Assembly (NCBI RefSeq): GCF_022201045.2
Contig: NC_068561.1
Span: forward strand, 17,920,501-17,984,500
DNA from: Citrus sinensis
Taxonomy: Eukaryota > Streptophyta > Magnoliopsida > Sapindales > Rutaceae
Length of the DNA: 64,000 nt
Reading direction: 5' to 3'
A program made the translations under genes and the position numbers. The notes beneath the pieces were generated by a model that saw only the letters and a program-made list of their open reading frames with translations, did no database searches and was not told the origin of the DNA. Position 1 is the first letter of the stretch, and every line of letters begins with the position of its first letter. Positions 24,372 through 35,330 of this stretch are shown one piece after another.

Positions 24372-24950
24372 ATGCATAGGCGGTTGCTTGAGACAGAGCT
24401 AAGCGTGTCACCGCCGACGGCGAGTGGAAACAGAACCCACGATTCGTTCGTTAACGAGGCGAATTTTGATACCAACATGGTGATAATACTGGCAGCTTTG
24501 CTATGTGCGTTAATATGTGCACTTGGGTTAAATTCAATAGTCCGTTGCGCTCTGCGGTGTAGCCACAGGCTTGCTATAGAGACACCGGAGCAAGCGGCCG
24601 CACGGCTGGCCGTAACGGGCCTGAAGAAGCGGGATTTAAGGCGAATTCCGGTGGCTGTTTACGGGGAAGGAGTGGATATTCCAGCCACCGAGTGTCCGAT
24701 TTGTCTTGGAGAATTTGTTGATGGAGAGAAAGTTCGAGTGCTGCCAAAATGTAACCACGGATTCCACGTAAGGTGTATTGATACGTGGCTTTTGTCACAC
24801 TCATCGTGTCCGAATTGTCGCCATTCCTTGCTTAATAATAATGAACGCTCAACTGCAAGTTCAAGTGCCGCGGAGGAACCTGCCGGAGCTCCGGCGCCGG
24901 GAAATGACGCCGCTGAGCAAACCACCGTGGTTGTTGTAAGTAGTTGTTAA
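24372..24950 (+). CDS. ATL-family RING-H2 E3 ubiquitin ligase
   Basis: This is a membrane-anchored RING-H2 E3 ubiquitin ligase, encoded by one exon as is usual for ATL genes. The open frame reaches back to 24213, but the ATG at 24372 gives an MHRRLLE start typical of the ATL72-76/80 group, so I chose it (192 aa). A single hydrophobic segment spans residues about 36-57. The GLD-like basic segment [11 protein letters not shown] is at 83-93. The RING-H2 finger at 108-149 has C-x2-C-x15-C-x-H-x2-H-x2-C-x10-C-x2-C, with the Pro before the third Cys and the Trp after the sixth ligand that contact E2 enzymes. The tail is Ser/Ala/Pro-rich and ends VVVVSSC. Substrates cannot be inferred. Confidence 0.93.
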   Translation: MHRRLLETELSVSPPTASGNRTHDSFVNEANFDTNMVIILAALLCALICALGLNSIVRCALRCSHRLAIETPEQAAARLAVTGLKKRDLRRIPVAVYGEGVDIPATECPICLGEFVDGEKVRVLPKCNHGFHVRCIDTWLLSHSSCPNCRHSLLNNNERSTASSSAAEEPAGAPAPGNDAAEQTTVVVVSSC

Positions 24951-27689
24951 TTAATGAGCCAATTAAAGGTATTTAAACCTGAAAGGTTAAATTTCTCTCA
25001 AAAACAAAAAAAAAAAAAACTTGAAAGGTTAAATGACAATTAGTGTTACATGTTACATCGCGACCTGATTGATGTATCTAATTTGAACCATACACATGCG
25101 GCACCCAATTTAGAGTAAAACTTGTTCCAGAACTCATAATAGGATCAAATGAAATTAATGTTTATGTTTTTCAGTTTTAGCAAGCTTATAGAGTAATAGT
25201 TATTTACATATCTCATAATTTTTTAGCACACAAGTTTTTCACAATTTTATAAATAATTTACTGTGCTCTTTTATGAACTCATAATTAAAAAAAATTATAA
25301 ATAATCTCATAATTAAATATTTTTAAACCTTGGACCAAACACTTTTTGGGGGGGGGGGGTCTGAATCTCTTAGGAGGAGAGGCCAAATTTGCATTAAAAC
25401 CATCCATAAGTAATTAATTAATTATTGATGGCAGTTTTGATCAGCTAGCTGCGAATGAAAAATTATTAACTGTTTAATAGCAGTAAATTTAGATGGTCAC
25501 CAGTATTATTGAAACAATGCAATTTCACTTGACATTGCTTTCTTCTCAAATTGTCTACTTGGGCTAAGAAATTCAGTTACATATCGCTTTACATGGTTTT
25601 CAATTTCTTCAACTGCATCATTAATAATGGGGTTCCACTATCTTCTAGTTCTCCATCCGTAATCATACAATTGTTAGGCGAGCAATGAATTTTGTTGACG
25701 ATGAAATTGAAAACTAGATGCAATCTTATAGAACAAGCAAAGAATCATCTTCATAGATAAAGCTCCGCCGGCCGTAATTAATGTCATCCACTGCATGATC
25801 CATTAGTTAGTTCAGTGGAACAACTGGTTTTCAATTTCAAATAAAAGTAATGCCATCTGTTTATTTATTTTTTTCCATGTATCTCAATTGCCACATGTGA
25901 CAAAATTTTATACAATATGCGTTCTATGTGGAATTACATAGCACTTTAATGCTACCTAAAGCCCTTTCTAATCAATTTGCTAATAAAAAGAAATAAATAT
26001 GATAAATGAAATTACAAAAGTACCCTCTTTTTTTTAAAAAAAAAAATCATTTACAATTTTAGTTTTTAAATTTCTAATTAAGTTTGATTTGATAGTTGTC
26101 ACCTCTTTACTTATGCTGTGAGGACTTAATGTTGGCAAGTTCCGGCAGTCCTTTGACAACTTCTAATTCTATTTAAAGGAAAAGAAAAAGAGAGAGAGAA
26201 ACAAACTGATTGAAGATTAAAGAACCATAGGGGACTTATTGTACAAAAATGTGAGGGTATGTGTACACACACACACACACACCTTTCAAAGGGTAAATGG
26301 GCACCTAGTTAAATTGGATTGGGTATTATCTAAATCCAGCCCATTTCACGGCCCATGACCTTTCCCATTGGGATTCAAAAAACCTCAAATTATAATATAA
26401 ATTCTCTTTTAAGCATTAATTATAAAAAAAAATGAAGCAAATCAAAGTTTAGAATCAATATAATTTATAAATTTATTTTCTAAAAAAAAGGGTTTGGCTT
26501 GGCCCGAGGTTTTTTTTTTTTTTTTTTTTCTTTAAGCCCTTATTTAGGCCCCCATGTGGAAGGCCGAATTAACCTAAGATCTTTTGCTCACCTTATTCAT
26601 AATGGTATGTTTACTAATCAACAATCAAAATGGAAATAAAAAAATGAAAATGAATTATGTGTTTACTTACTTAAATAAAAAGAGAATTAAAATCAAAATG
26701 ATAGGCCCCACAAAAAGTTAATAACGATTACTAGAGCTCTCATTCTCATGAGGGAAGTGGGAATGAGAATCACATTCCCTGGAGTGACTGTATTATCCCC
26801 ACTTTAATTTTTAAAATTTTCATTTTGTCTTTCTACATGTGTTTGAAAAAAAAAAAAAGTCCGGTCACCACTACTGTTGTTGTTGCCATTGTTGTTGTTG
26901 TTGTTATTATTATTATTATTGACATTGTTATTAATATTTTTTTTATTATTGACAATAAATGTTTTTAGTAATAGATTTTTTGAATAATAATAATCACAAT
27001 TATTATAACAAATAAATAATAATATTATTAAGGGCATTTTAACAACTTATAATAGTCCATTTCGATTTTAAGATAAAAATAAATACATCAATGGTAATAT
27101 ATTTCATTCGGGTTTCGATTCCTACAATTTAAGTAAATATCTTATTTTAATTCATATTTCTCATTCTGATTTCAGCTCATTCAAATTCTAATTTATCTCG
27201 ATTGCAACTAATTCTTAATACTGATTAGTAAATGCATCATAAAAACATTTATTACATAAATATCCTTAAGTCAATCTTTTTCACAAACGCGCTTCCACTC
27301 CCCTATTAAGAGATATTTTTATTCTCCATATGCAATGTGACATTTTTTTAGTTGGCTAAGTCAATTTCTCGATCACTAATTATAAATTTGTTTCAAATTT
27401 TTTGAATATTGAATTTTATATGTCACTCATCTCTTCTTAGGATTATTTTTTTTTTTTTGGGATTTATGAAAGTGATTGAGAATAAAAATTTTGATTTTCA
27501 AATTAAAAAAACGAGCTTAAAAGTAGAAGGCAATTCAGATAAATTATAAGTTTAGAGTTGTAACCCTAAACCCTTATTAATGTTGTTATTATTTTTAAAT
27601 TAATAGAAATAATGGAAGCATAACGGCTAGTGAAAAAAGCTTCACTCTGAATCTGACAGCAAATCTGCGATTTGACTTGAAAACAGAAT
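24951..27689. other. Intergenic, no gene seen; simple repeats and a possible MITE
   Basis: The region includes a G-run near 25350, (AC)n at about 26265-26282, a poly-T at about 26511-26530, and (TTG)n/(TTA)n at about 26875-26925. A candidate MITE at about 26600-27240 is listed separately. Confidence 0.45.
26602..27238. mobile_element. Candidate MITE with TTTACTAATCA-type ends
   Basis: GGTATGTTTACTAATCA on the left matches the reverse complement of the right end, GATGCATTTACTAATCA. The next 30-40 bp are rich in AATGGAAAT / CATTCTGATT-type words on both sides. The core carries trinucleotide repeats. I could not find a convincing target-site duplication. Confidence 0.4.
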
Positions 27690-28417
27690 ATGAGGCAAGC
27701 TGAGCAGCAGCGGCAGCAGTCATGGAAGATCAGCGTCCATGCGGAATTCAAGAACTTCAATTTCAGATTAAAAGCAACAAAAATTTCACCCACTTGGAAA
27801 TTCTATCGATTTTCTATCTTCCTCAAGCTCCACAATTTCCTTCTACAGCTCAGATCAGACTCTGAGACTCCTCCATTTCTCACCCGTCAACGCACAACTC
27901 TCAAATCCAGATTGCTCGCCGCCGTCCACAAACTCCGACCTCGTCGTTCAAAGAATCACCCTGTCACTGAAGTTAATTCTCCCATTGACCGATTAAAACA
28001 TTTTGCTTCCAAGGTAATAACACTATAATTACCCCTTTTTTCCTCTTCTTTTGACCTATACTCTCGTATTATTATCATTATTATTTTATTTTGTAGGAGC
28101 CGGTCAGTAAAGGAGGATCTTTGGCTGTTGGGATTCTTGCATTTGTGTTTCAATCAATTTTTGAGGACCATCACAGAGGAATTATAGTTCGAAGCTCGTT
28201 TCTTTTGATTTGCTTTGCTGTACTGCTCGGGAAAAGCATACCTGAAAAATCTAGGACTGTGCTGACACTTTCAGTTGTTGCCATTGTAATTGCAACGGCA
28301 GTTCGTTCAGGTTTAGATTATAGGTTTATGAATTATGATTATCATCATCAAGACTGGATTTCCCAGCTTGTTCGGAAGGCATGGAGCAAAATTGATTTCC
28401 TGCAACATCTTTTATAG
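27690..28417 (+). CDS. Unrecognised plant membrane protein, two exons
   Basis: I do not recognise this family. The exons are 27690-28013 and 28097-28417, with a GTAATA donor, a TTGTAG acceptor and a phase-0 join giving 214 aa. The N-terminal 108 residues are basic and rich in Lys, Arg, Phe and Ser, without acidic clusters, and could contain an organelle-targeting region. The second exon has two or three hydrophobic segments (about residues 114-125, 134-150 and 160-176) separated by short charged loops (FEDHHRG, KSIPEKSR), then a C-terminal Tyr/His-rich amphipathic stretch. This layout suggests a small integral membrane protein. The start is the first ATG of the frame and uncertain. The clean intron and intact frame on both sides support a real gene. 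Confidence 0.65.
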
Positions 28418-28866
28418 TCATGATTACGGGGTTGTATTTTTCCCATTGAGCTGCGAGAGCCTTGAGCACGAGTTGTATTTATGAACACTATTATGTATCA
28501 TTTTGTACGCCGTCCACAGTCTAGAGTTCAAACATCCAATTAATATTTTCCTCATACCATGCAGACATCTCATTCATTCAATCACTGACACAGTTTTGCA
28601 AGTAAATATTATACAGAATTTGGTGGTTGTTGTATTTGATTGGATAAAATTTGAATTTGTCACATCTGGATCTACTCAAATTTCCACAAAGAAAAACCTT
28701 CGGCGCTCAGCTTCAGCCCACTTGTTTCTGTAACAGCTATAACTGGGCCGCCGTTACGGAGTAAGGTTTATGGCCCAGCCCGTGTCTATGGACAAACCTA
28801 TGATTGTTTGGTTACACCTATTTCAAGATTCGTTTTCGGGATTATAACAGGGTATTGCCAGACATT

Positions 28867-29251
28867 TTAAAATTAGGAAAAATTATCAATGGTACACCCT
28901 TAGTTTATTATATTATCAAATTTATTATAATATTTTTAAGGTATATCAGTCATCTACCTTGAGTTGACAAAATGTATATGTTATCCACCAAACCGTTAGT
29001 TGCCGTTTAAATATGATGACATCAGAGGAGTAATGTGATATTTTCATATGATACAAGTGATAATTTTCAAGGGTAAAATCGTCAATTCGCTACAGTTCCA
29101 TAAACTTTCAAACGACAGTTAATAGTTTAGTAGTCGATAAATAACTTTTATCAATTTATGGTAGACGATTGATACACTCTTAAAGTATTGTAGTATTTTT
29201 TTATAAAATCACAAATTTATGATATACAAATGATAATTTCTCTTAAGATTA
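28867..29251. mobile_element. Foldback MITE with 9 bp near-perfect duplication
   Basis: The element is 28876-29242 (367 bp), with arms pairing over about 130 bp each. GGAAAAATTATC on the left faces GATAATTTCTC on the right, with further matches around GTATATCAGTCATCTACC / GGTAGACGATTGATACAC and GTTAGTTGCCGTTT / AAACGACAGTTAA. Flanks TTAAAATTA (28867-28875) and TTAAGATTA (29243-29251) agree at 8 of 9, as for Mutator-like elements. Confidence 0.72.
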
Positions 29252-30315
29252 TATTCATCAAGTTTATGGTGTGATAATATCATTCATTTACTTAGAATAT
29301 TAAAAATTTATCAACCAATTAATGAAAATTATTGGCTGCGGCAATAATTTCCTCCTTCATAAAAAATTTAATATGTTATTTATATGAGTAATACTATATT
29401 TACTCAGTTAATATATTTATTTTAATATCTCAACTAACTGTCATCAATAAAATGTCATTGTTGGATAAGAAATAAAAAAATAATAACCAACTATTACTAA
29501 AGTCAATCAAATAATATCACATCATTTTTTACATTAATTAGGATACAAATTAAATATCTTAACTAAATAAATATAGCATTATTGTTTTTAAAAGCATTTG
29601 TGCTGTAGTGACATTGTCAGGAAATTTAGAGTCTACTTGCAATTTTGATAAACATGAGGTGACTCGCGGATGATTTTTCCTTTTTCATTCCTTAATATAA
29701 TATTTTAATTGATAGAAATTTGCAGACGAAATTTCATGAACCGGACGGTGGGAAGTGAATCTAAAGCTTAAAAAATGAACAGTCTAAAGCGAAAGAGCAA
29801 TGAGGCCCACCAGTTTGTATTGATGATGGGAAATTCCGCCCACGCAAATGAGGCGCGTGACCCTCTACTCCTCAATCGATTGAAGGCAAAGTGGTTGATG
29901 TCAGTAGGTCCCACCAGGCCTTTTAGAAGTTACATGTTGGCCGTCGATCCTCCCGCCGCGCGCATATCTGACGGGTTTCGTTCACAGTCAAAGAGCTACC
30001 TCGATAGGTCCTTTTGACCACACCGGAAACATGCTTTTTTAATTACTTAATTTTCTAAAGTTTGACTGGATTGTCACCCCAATCGAGGTGCCCTGCGTTG
30101 AATATCGAGGTTCTGTGTGAATTGCCTATTATACCCTTGAAGTGTTTTCCATTTTACCACCCGAAGGGATCTAGAGGCTGGAAGTCTCTGTTCAAATTGT
30201 GATAATCTTATTTTATTATTTTTTAAAGGAGCCAACAATTTTATTAATTAATTAGGTTGCATACTAAATTGTGTGAGAAGTTTAAAAAATATGACATGAA
30301 TTATGAGGTAAAATT

Positions 30316-30436
30316 ATAGTGCAACTGCGGTACCATAACACAGTTGCACCAGTCATTGAATTTAGTTATAATTATCACCACAAGTTAGATCCAATGGTTA
30401 AAAACAACTGCAGTATGATAACACAGTTGCACCATA
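30316..30436. mobile_element. Small MITE-like palindromic repeat
   Basis: The unit GTGCAACTG...CAGTTGCAC is itself palindromic (about 30321-30351), and a partly matching copy (CAACTGCAGTATGATAACAC) lies about 80 bp on. Together they make a roughly 120 bp element with TATAGTGCAACTG / CAGTTGCACCATA ends. The word ACAACAGTTGCACTATA recurs at the right edge of the window (63880s). The family and duplication are unresolved. Confidence 0.45.
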
Positions 30437-31086
30437 GTCGGACTCTAAATTATGTCACTTTAATGATATAATTGATGATTAACATTCAATTTTCCTTTGA
30501 AAATTTTGATGGCTCTAGGTTTGTATCATCATACTGTTGAATATACAGAAAATTGACATATAACTAATTTTAATTTATATAGCAGTGAATTGAAGCGAAT
30601 TAAGCGTTTTTCAATTTTAATGGCCATATTTTTCTCTTTCTAAGTAACCGATCGGGTCAAAAAACAGCAACACCACAGTTCAAATTTCAAAAGTTGAACA
30701 AAATGGTAAATCCTTGCAATATGAAAACACCGTCAAGGGTAAACCCGTAAAACCAGCTTAGGAGAAAGCATTGCTGTTGAATGAACAGCATTATTAATGA
30801 TATATTAATTAAAATTTAAATCCAGGGTTTGGTTGGTTTGTTTGACCACTGCTTAATTGGGCTCCATTCTTTGCTTTCTTTCCCTTTTGCTCCTTCTTTT
30901 GTTTACTTTTCTCTCTCTCTCTCCGAAAAATCAATTTCTCACTTCTCATCTTTGACTTGTTAAAGCCTTTTTCCTTTTCATCTAATCAAGCACCACAGGT
31001 TTTATTTTCGTTCCCAGTTTCGCCATTTTAGTCCTCCCTTTGTTGCTGCTGTTGTTGGACTTTTCTTTTATGAACTTCAATTTCAG

Positions 31087-31982
31087 GTATGATCAGTAAT
31101 TTCTCTCCTTCTTCTTTTTTTGTTTCCCTTTGTTTGGTAGCTTATTTTCTGAAATTCCTTTACGTTGTGTTTAATTGGTGAGTTTTGTCAATTGGGTATT
31201 TATTTATTTTAAATAAAACCTGGGAGTTTCTTGTTTGAATTTTTGTCTTTGTTGTTTTGTGCGTAATGGAAGATTATTCAACAAGCTGATTGGTTGTGGT
31301 TGATGTATGAATTGCGTTTTTCTGCTGATTTTGGATCTGGGTATTTTCCTGGAAGTTTATTTTTTTATTTTGGTTTGGCGACGATTTTGTAACTTTATTG
31401 TCTTCTTTTGAAGGAGCATTAATGTTTTTTTCGGCTCAATCTTGAGTTGCAGCTATTTAATTTGTTTAGGTCAAAAGCAGATCATATTTGCCTTGATATG
31501 TGTATCTGATGATACGGCGAAGTTTTTTATTTTTGATTATTTGGAAATTTAGTTTTATAATTATAAAGGTTAGTTACCATGGAAATGTAAATGGATAACT
31601 TATTATACTTGAGTGGAATTTTGCATTAACTAGTCACCATGAGCTGCGCTACAAGTCTGAACCTATCAACTGACTCCTTATTATCTTTGCAAGAAGTAGG
31701 GCTTTTATTTATTTTTTATTTTTTTGTGGTACAGGTCTCTAAGTGAACATGTGTTTTTCAGTTAATATTATTGGCTAGTTGGGGAATTGGCTGATTAATT
31801 TTATTGGCAGATGTAAATCTTAGTGTGACTCAACTGTTTGTGTTGTTAGTTGATATTTTTGTTTACTAAGATTTGCTTGTTGCCTTTCGCAGCGGTTGTA
31901 TTCTTTTGTTAATATGTTTATTGGAATTGCTAATGTCCGAGGCTTAGGTTGATATGTATGTTCTTTGCTTTCCTTTGGGCAG
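31087..31982 (+). other. Probable 5' UTR intron of the pseudokinase gene
   Basis: A pyrimidine-rich leader (30880-31086, with a CTCTCTCTCTC tract) ends TTTCAG|GTATGA. An acceptor GGGCAG at 31977-31982 lies 43 nt before the ATG. The interval is T-rich with no coding frame. This is inferred; no transcript is available. Confidence 0.45.
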
Positions 31983-32025
31983 AAACGCGCTGAACCTTGA
32001 TACATTCTGAAGTTTTGTACATAAG

Positions 32026-34361
32026 ATGGGGTGTTTCACAGTTTTGAAAAGTAAAAAGAAGAAACCTGAGCAAACAGTTCACTTGAAACGGGTTAATCCT
32101 CAGGAGCATACTCCCACCACACTGCCCGAACCCCAAATCCCTACGCGATCATTGCAATCAGCACCTCCAAGCTTTAGGACCAGAGTGAAGCCTATTCCAC
32201 TAAATAATACTACCAAAGCCACTAACAATAGAACACGGGCTTTATCTGCCCCTTCTAGTCTTGATGCGGCTGAAGCAGAGCAAGATGCACTTGCATCAGT
32301 TGAATTTGAAGAACAAGAAGAATCTAAGAGTCGAGCTGGATTGACGAAGGAACAACGGTCCTCAAGTCCACAACCTCTTCCACTTCCATCTCCTCATACT
32401 CAGAGTGCTGCCTCACTTAAGGCTACCGGAAGCTTTAAATCAGGGACTGCCAGTGGTCCTTTATTTGCTTCTGGACCTTTACCACTGCCTCCTACTGGAA
32501 CTGGTACACTCCGAAACTTTCCACTCGACGAAGTAGCAGCTGCTTGCCATAATTTCTTTTCGGACCGATGCATTTCAGAAGGTCTATCCTCTGTAATGTA
32601 TAGGGCTTCGTTTGGAGATGATGCTTCAACTTCAAAAAAGTTTGAAGCCACTGTTACTCGCCTTAATCCATCCAGCCAGGTAACATTTGAGCATATGGGT
32701 TTTTGGATGTATTCATGCATGTACCGCATAATTTTTCATTTGGTTCTTGGCCTTGCTGAATGGTTCCAGTTGAAGACTGAGAATTGTTTGAGACTTGGAT
32801 GGTTGCTCTTTTTGTTGTTGTTGTATCATGTTTGCCTAATCATGCTATACATTCCCCTCAAATTTATGGAAACATTATTTTACATCTCATGATTTCTGTG
32901 TTCTTATAGGGTGTGAAGGAATTTATAAATGATGTAAACACGCTTGCATCTTTGCAACATCCAAATCTCTGTAAATTGCTTGGTTTTCATGCACGTGATG
33001 GATCGGACCAGAGAATGTTGATCTATGAGAGACTTTTTCATGGAAGCTTGGACCGTCTTATTTATGGGAGATCAGATGGGCCTCCAATTGATTGGAACAC
33101 CAGGGTAAAAATTGCATTATGTGCTGCACAAGGTCTTACCTTCTTGCACGAAGAAGGGCCTTTTCAGGTAATTTTTTATTATTTTGAGATGATTAAAACT
33201 GAGTAAAATAAAGCATGTGTGCCTTGTATCTAGTAGTCTATTGTCCCTGGTAATGTGACTGGCGATTTGTACAGTTTTATCAGTCTATGTTTTATCTCTG
33301 TTACAACTTTTTACATTCTTTTGGATGTTCCAAGACAATTGCATAATGAATTCCATGTTCATCAGATAACTTGTTTCTTGGAATAGAAGAAAGGATTGCT
33401 TAAGTATTAGTCATTCTTTTTGTGTGTGTTATCAGTAGTTTAATATTGGTACTTGTGTGTTACTACTGATATATGTTTTTTTTTTGGGTTTACAGGCAAT
33501 GTACAATGAATTTTCAACTGCCAACATACAAATTGACAAAGATTTTAGTGCGAAGCTTTCAGGATATGGTTGTGCTGGTCATATTCCTGAGACTGATATC
33601 TCTAATAGTTCGGTGGTAAGTGTAACTAGATCTTCAATTTTCAACTGTTCTGTAATATCATAGACTTTTGTCACTATCTGTTAGTTTGTTAGAGCTGATA
33701 AAAAATTTAATCTTTTTTCTCTATAAAGGCTGCGGCAAATCTTTCAGTAGAGACATTGGAGAGAGGACTGCTGACTCCTAAGAGCAATGTTTGGAGTTTT
33801 GGAATTGTTCTTCTTGAGCTTCTCACAGGCCGCAAGAATCTTGACAGCCGCCATCCCAAGGAAGAAAGGAACTTGGTTAAGTGGAGCCGGCCTTTCCTGG
33901 CTGATGACTGCCGACTCTCACTCATCATGGATCCTCAGCTAAAGGGCCGCTTCCCATTGAAAGCAGCCAGGACAGTGGCTGATATTGCTCTAAGGTGTCT
34001 ACAAAAGGAACCATCAGAACGACCTACCATGAGAAGCATCATTGATAATCTCAAAACCATACAAGACGTGAAATACCATTGCCGCTATCCTCTGCAAGAG
34101 CCAGCAGTAATTGCGGGTAAACAAATGTCACGATCACCAAGTCTCAACGGGATCATTGCCCCGGCCCCTAGATTAAGTTTTTCACCATCTCCACCATCAG
34201 GAGCCCGAGCATCTTTTTCTCCGACAAGACCACTTGCTCTGCCATTGTCTCTTCCACCGCGAGCTTGCTCCACCACTGTCACCTTTGAGGAACTAGATAG
34301 GCAAGAAAGTCGGAAATCATCATCGTCAACTGTTCGACGGGCCAGTGTTGAAGGATTTTGA
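32026..34361 (+). CDS. RLCK-like protein kinase, predicted pseudokinase
   Basis: The exons are 32026-32679, 32910-33167, 33496-33615 and 33729-34361, all joined in phase 0 (554 aa). The protein starts MGCF, a likely N-myristoylation and palmitoylation site for membrane anchoring. A Ser/Pro-rich disordered region precedes a kinase fold at about 172-460 that resembles receptor-like cytoplasmic kinases (LLGFH, WNTRVKIALCAAQGL, LLTPKSNVWSFGIVLLELLTGRKNLD, RPTM). The catalytic residues are gone: the glycine loop reads SEGLSSVMY, the VAVK Lys is Thr211, and the helix-C Glu is Asp226. HRD is replaced by YNE (307-309), DFG by GYG (327-329), and APE is missing. The tail of about 90 residues is rich in Ser, Pro and Arg. 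Fold-determining motifs persist, so it probably acts as a scaffold or regulator. No symbol is assigned. Confidence 0.9.
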
Positions 34362-34510
34362 GTGTTTATAATATGCATTTTTTCATTTGTTCTTTTGTTC
34401 TATTTTGGTTGTTCAACACATATATAGAAGATAAAGGATGTGGTGGTGCTTCCACCTTTGCCTTCCCTCGTGATTGATGAAATTGAGAGGATGGCATTTT
34501 GTAGATAAGG
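34350..34510 (+). repeat. 3' end of the pseudokinase gene, source copy of a duplicated segment
   Basis: The last codons and 3' UTR of the pseudokinase gene reappear in the same orientation at 37440-37600. Shared landmarks include ATATGCATTTTTTCATTTGT, GAACACATAT(A/G)TAGAAG-like words, GGTGCTTCCAC, GAAATTGAGA and TAGATAAG in the same order and spacing. Confidence 0.8.
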
Positions 34511-35087
34511 GTGTAATGTAAGCTTAGTTTGCTTCAATCCAGATGCCATCTACATAAGAGCTTTTTTATTCTCTTTCGCTCTTGAATTTATTCCCAGTTC
34601 ACAAAGAGTCGATTCTCTTTTGTTCGTTCAAGTTTGATGACTACTGACTCAAAATTGTACATTAACCCAATTACTAGTAAATGAAAATCGTGTTCTCGGT
34701 TTAGATATGATTGATTATTTTTAATATCATTAAACGAACAAAAAAAACTTTTTTAATACAAAAATAAAATATAAATATTATTTTCATTTTTCTCTTAACC
34801 ATGATTCATTGATTTGGCTATACAAAGAGCGCCAACTGAAACGGTACGTTTTGTACGGCACACACCTTTAGTGCTCTCTTCCCTCCCAAATCAATTCGCT
34901 CATTTGTTTCAGAACAAACCTTTTAGTGCTCCCTTCCCTCACATATTAATTCACCCATTTGTTTCAGAAAAAAAAAGAAAAAATCACTCGCCCTGTATTT
35001 GAGAAAGAGAGAGAAAAAGTGCGCTGGGGTTTTGCTTCTCATAGATTGTGTGTGGGGGTACATGCGTCTTCATTTTTGTATGAGCAG

Positions 35088-35312
35088 GTTCGTTTCTTTG
35101 CTTCGTAATCTATTCATTTTTCTACTTGCTTTGCTTGCTGACAATTGAAGCTTAAAAAAAGAAACAAAAAAACTTGTTTAGTTATGACATTTTATCCCAC
35201 ATTATCTTTTCTCTTTTGTGGTTTCTTGAAGAACCCATTTGGAACCCTCCAAAAACCCTTTGTTTTTTTCTACTTTTTTTAACACTTAATCTTTATCTTT
35301 ATATCTTATCAG
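35088..35312 (+). other. Probable 5' UTR intron of the F-box gene
   Basis: A leader containing TATGAGCAG is followed by GTTCGT at 35088, and TTATCAG ends at 35312, 18 nt before the ATG. The interval is T-rich and non-coding. This is inferred from splice-site words only. Confidence 0.4.
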
Positions 35313-35330
35313 GTTAGTTAACAAATTTTC

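Larger units (their letters stand above)
28418..30880. other. Intergenic with two MITE-like elements
   Basis: No gene is supported. Frames at 28503-28733 and 29775-30017 have no domain. The second is GC-richer than its surroundings but has no partner exon. Elements at 28876-29242 and about 30316-30436 are listed separately. Confidence 0.45.

Noticed and set aside
29775..30017. 80-codon frame in a less AT-rich patch
   Set aside because: No recognisable domain, partner exon or promoter features; not enough to call a gene.
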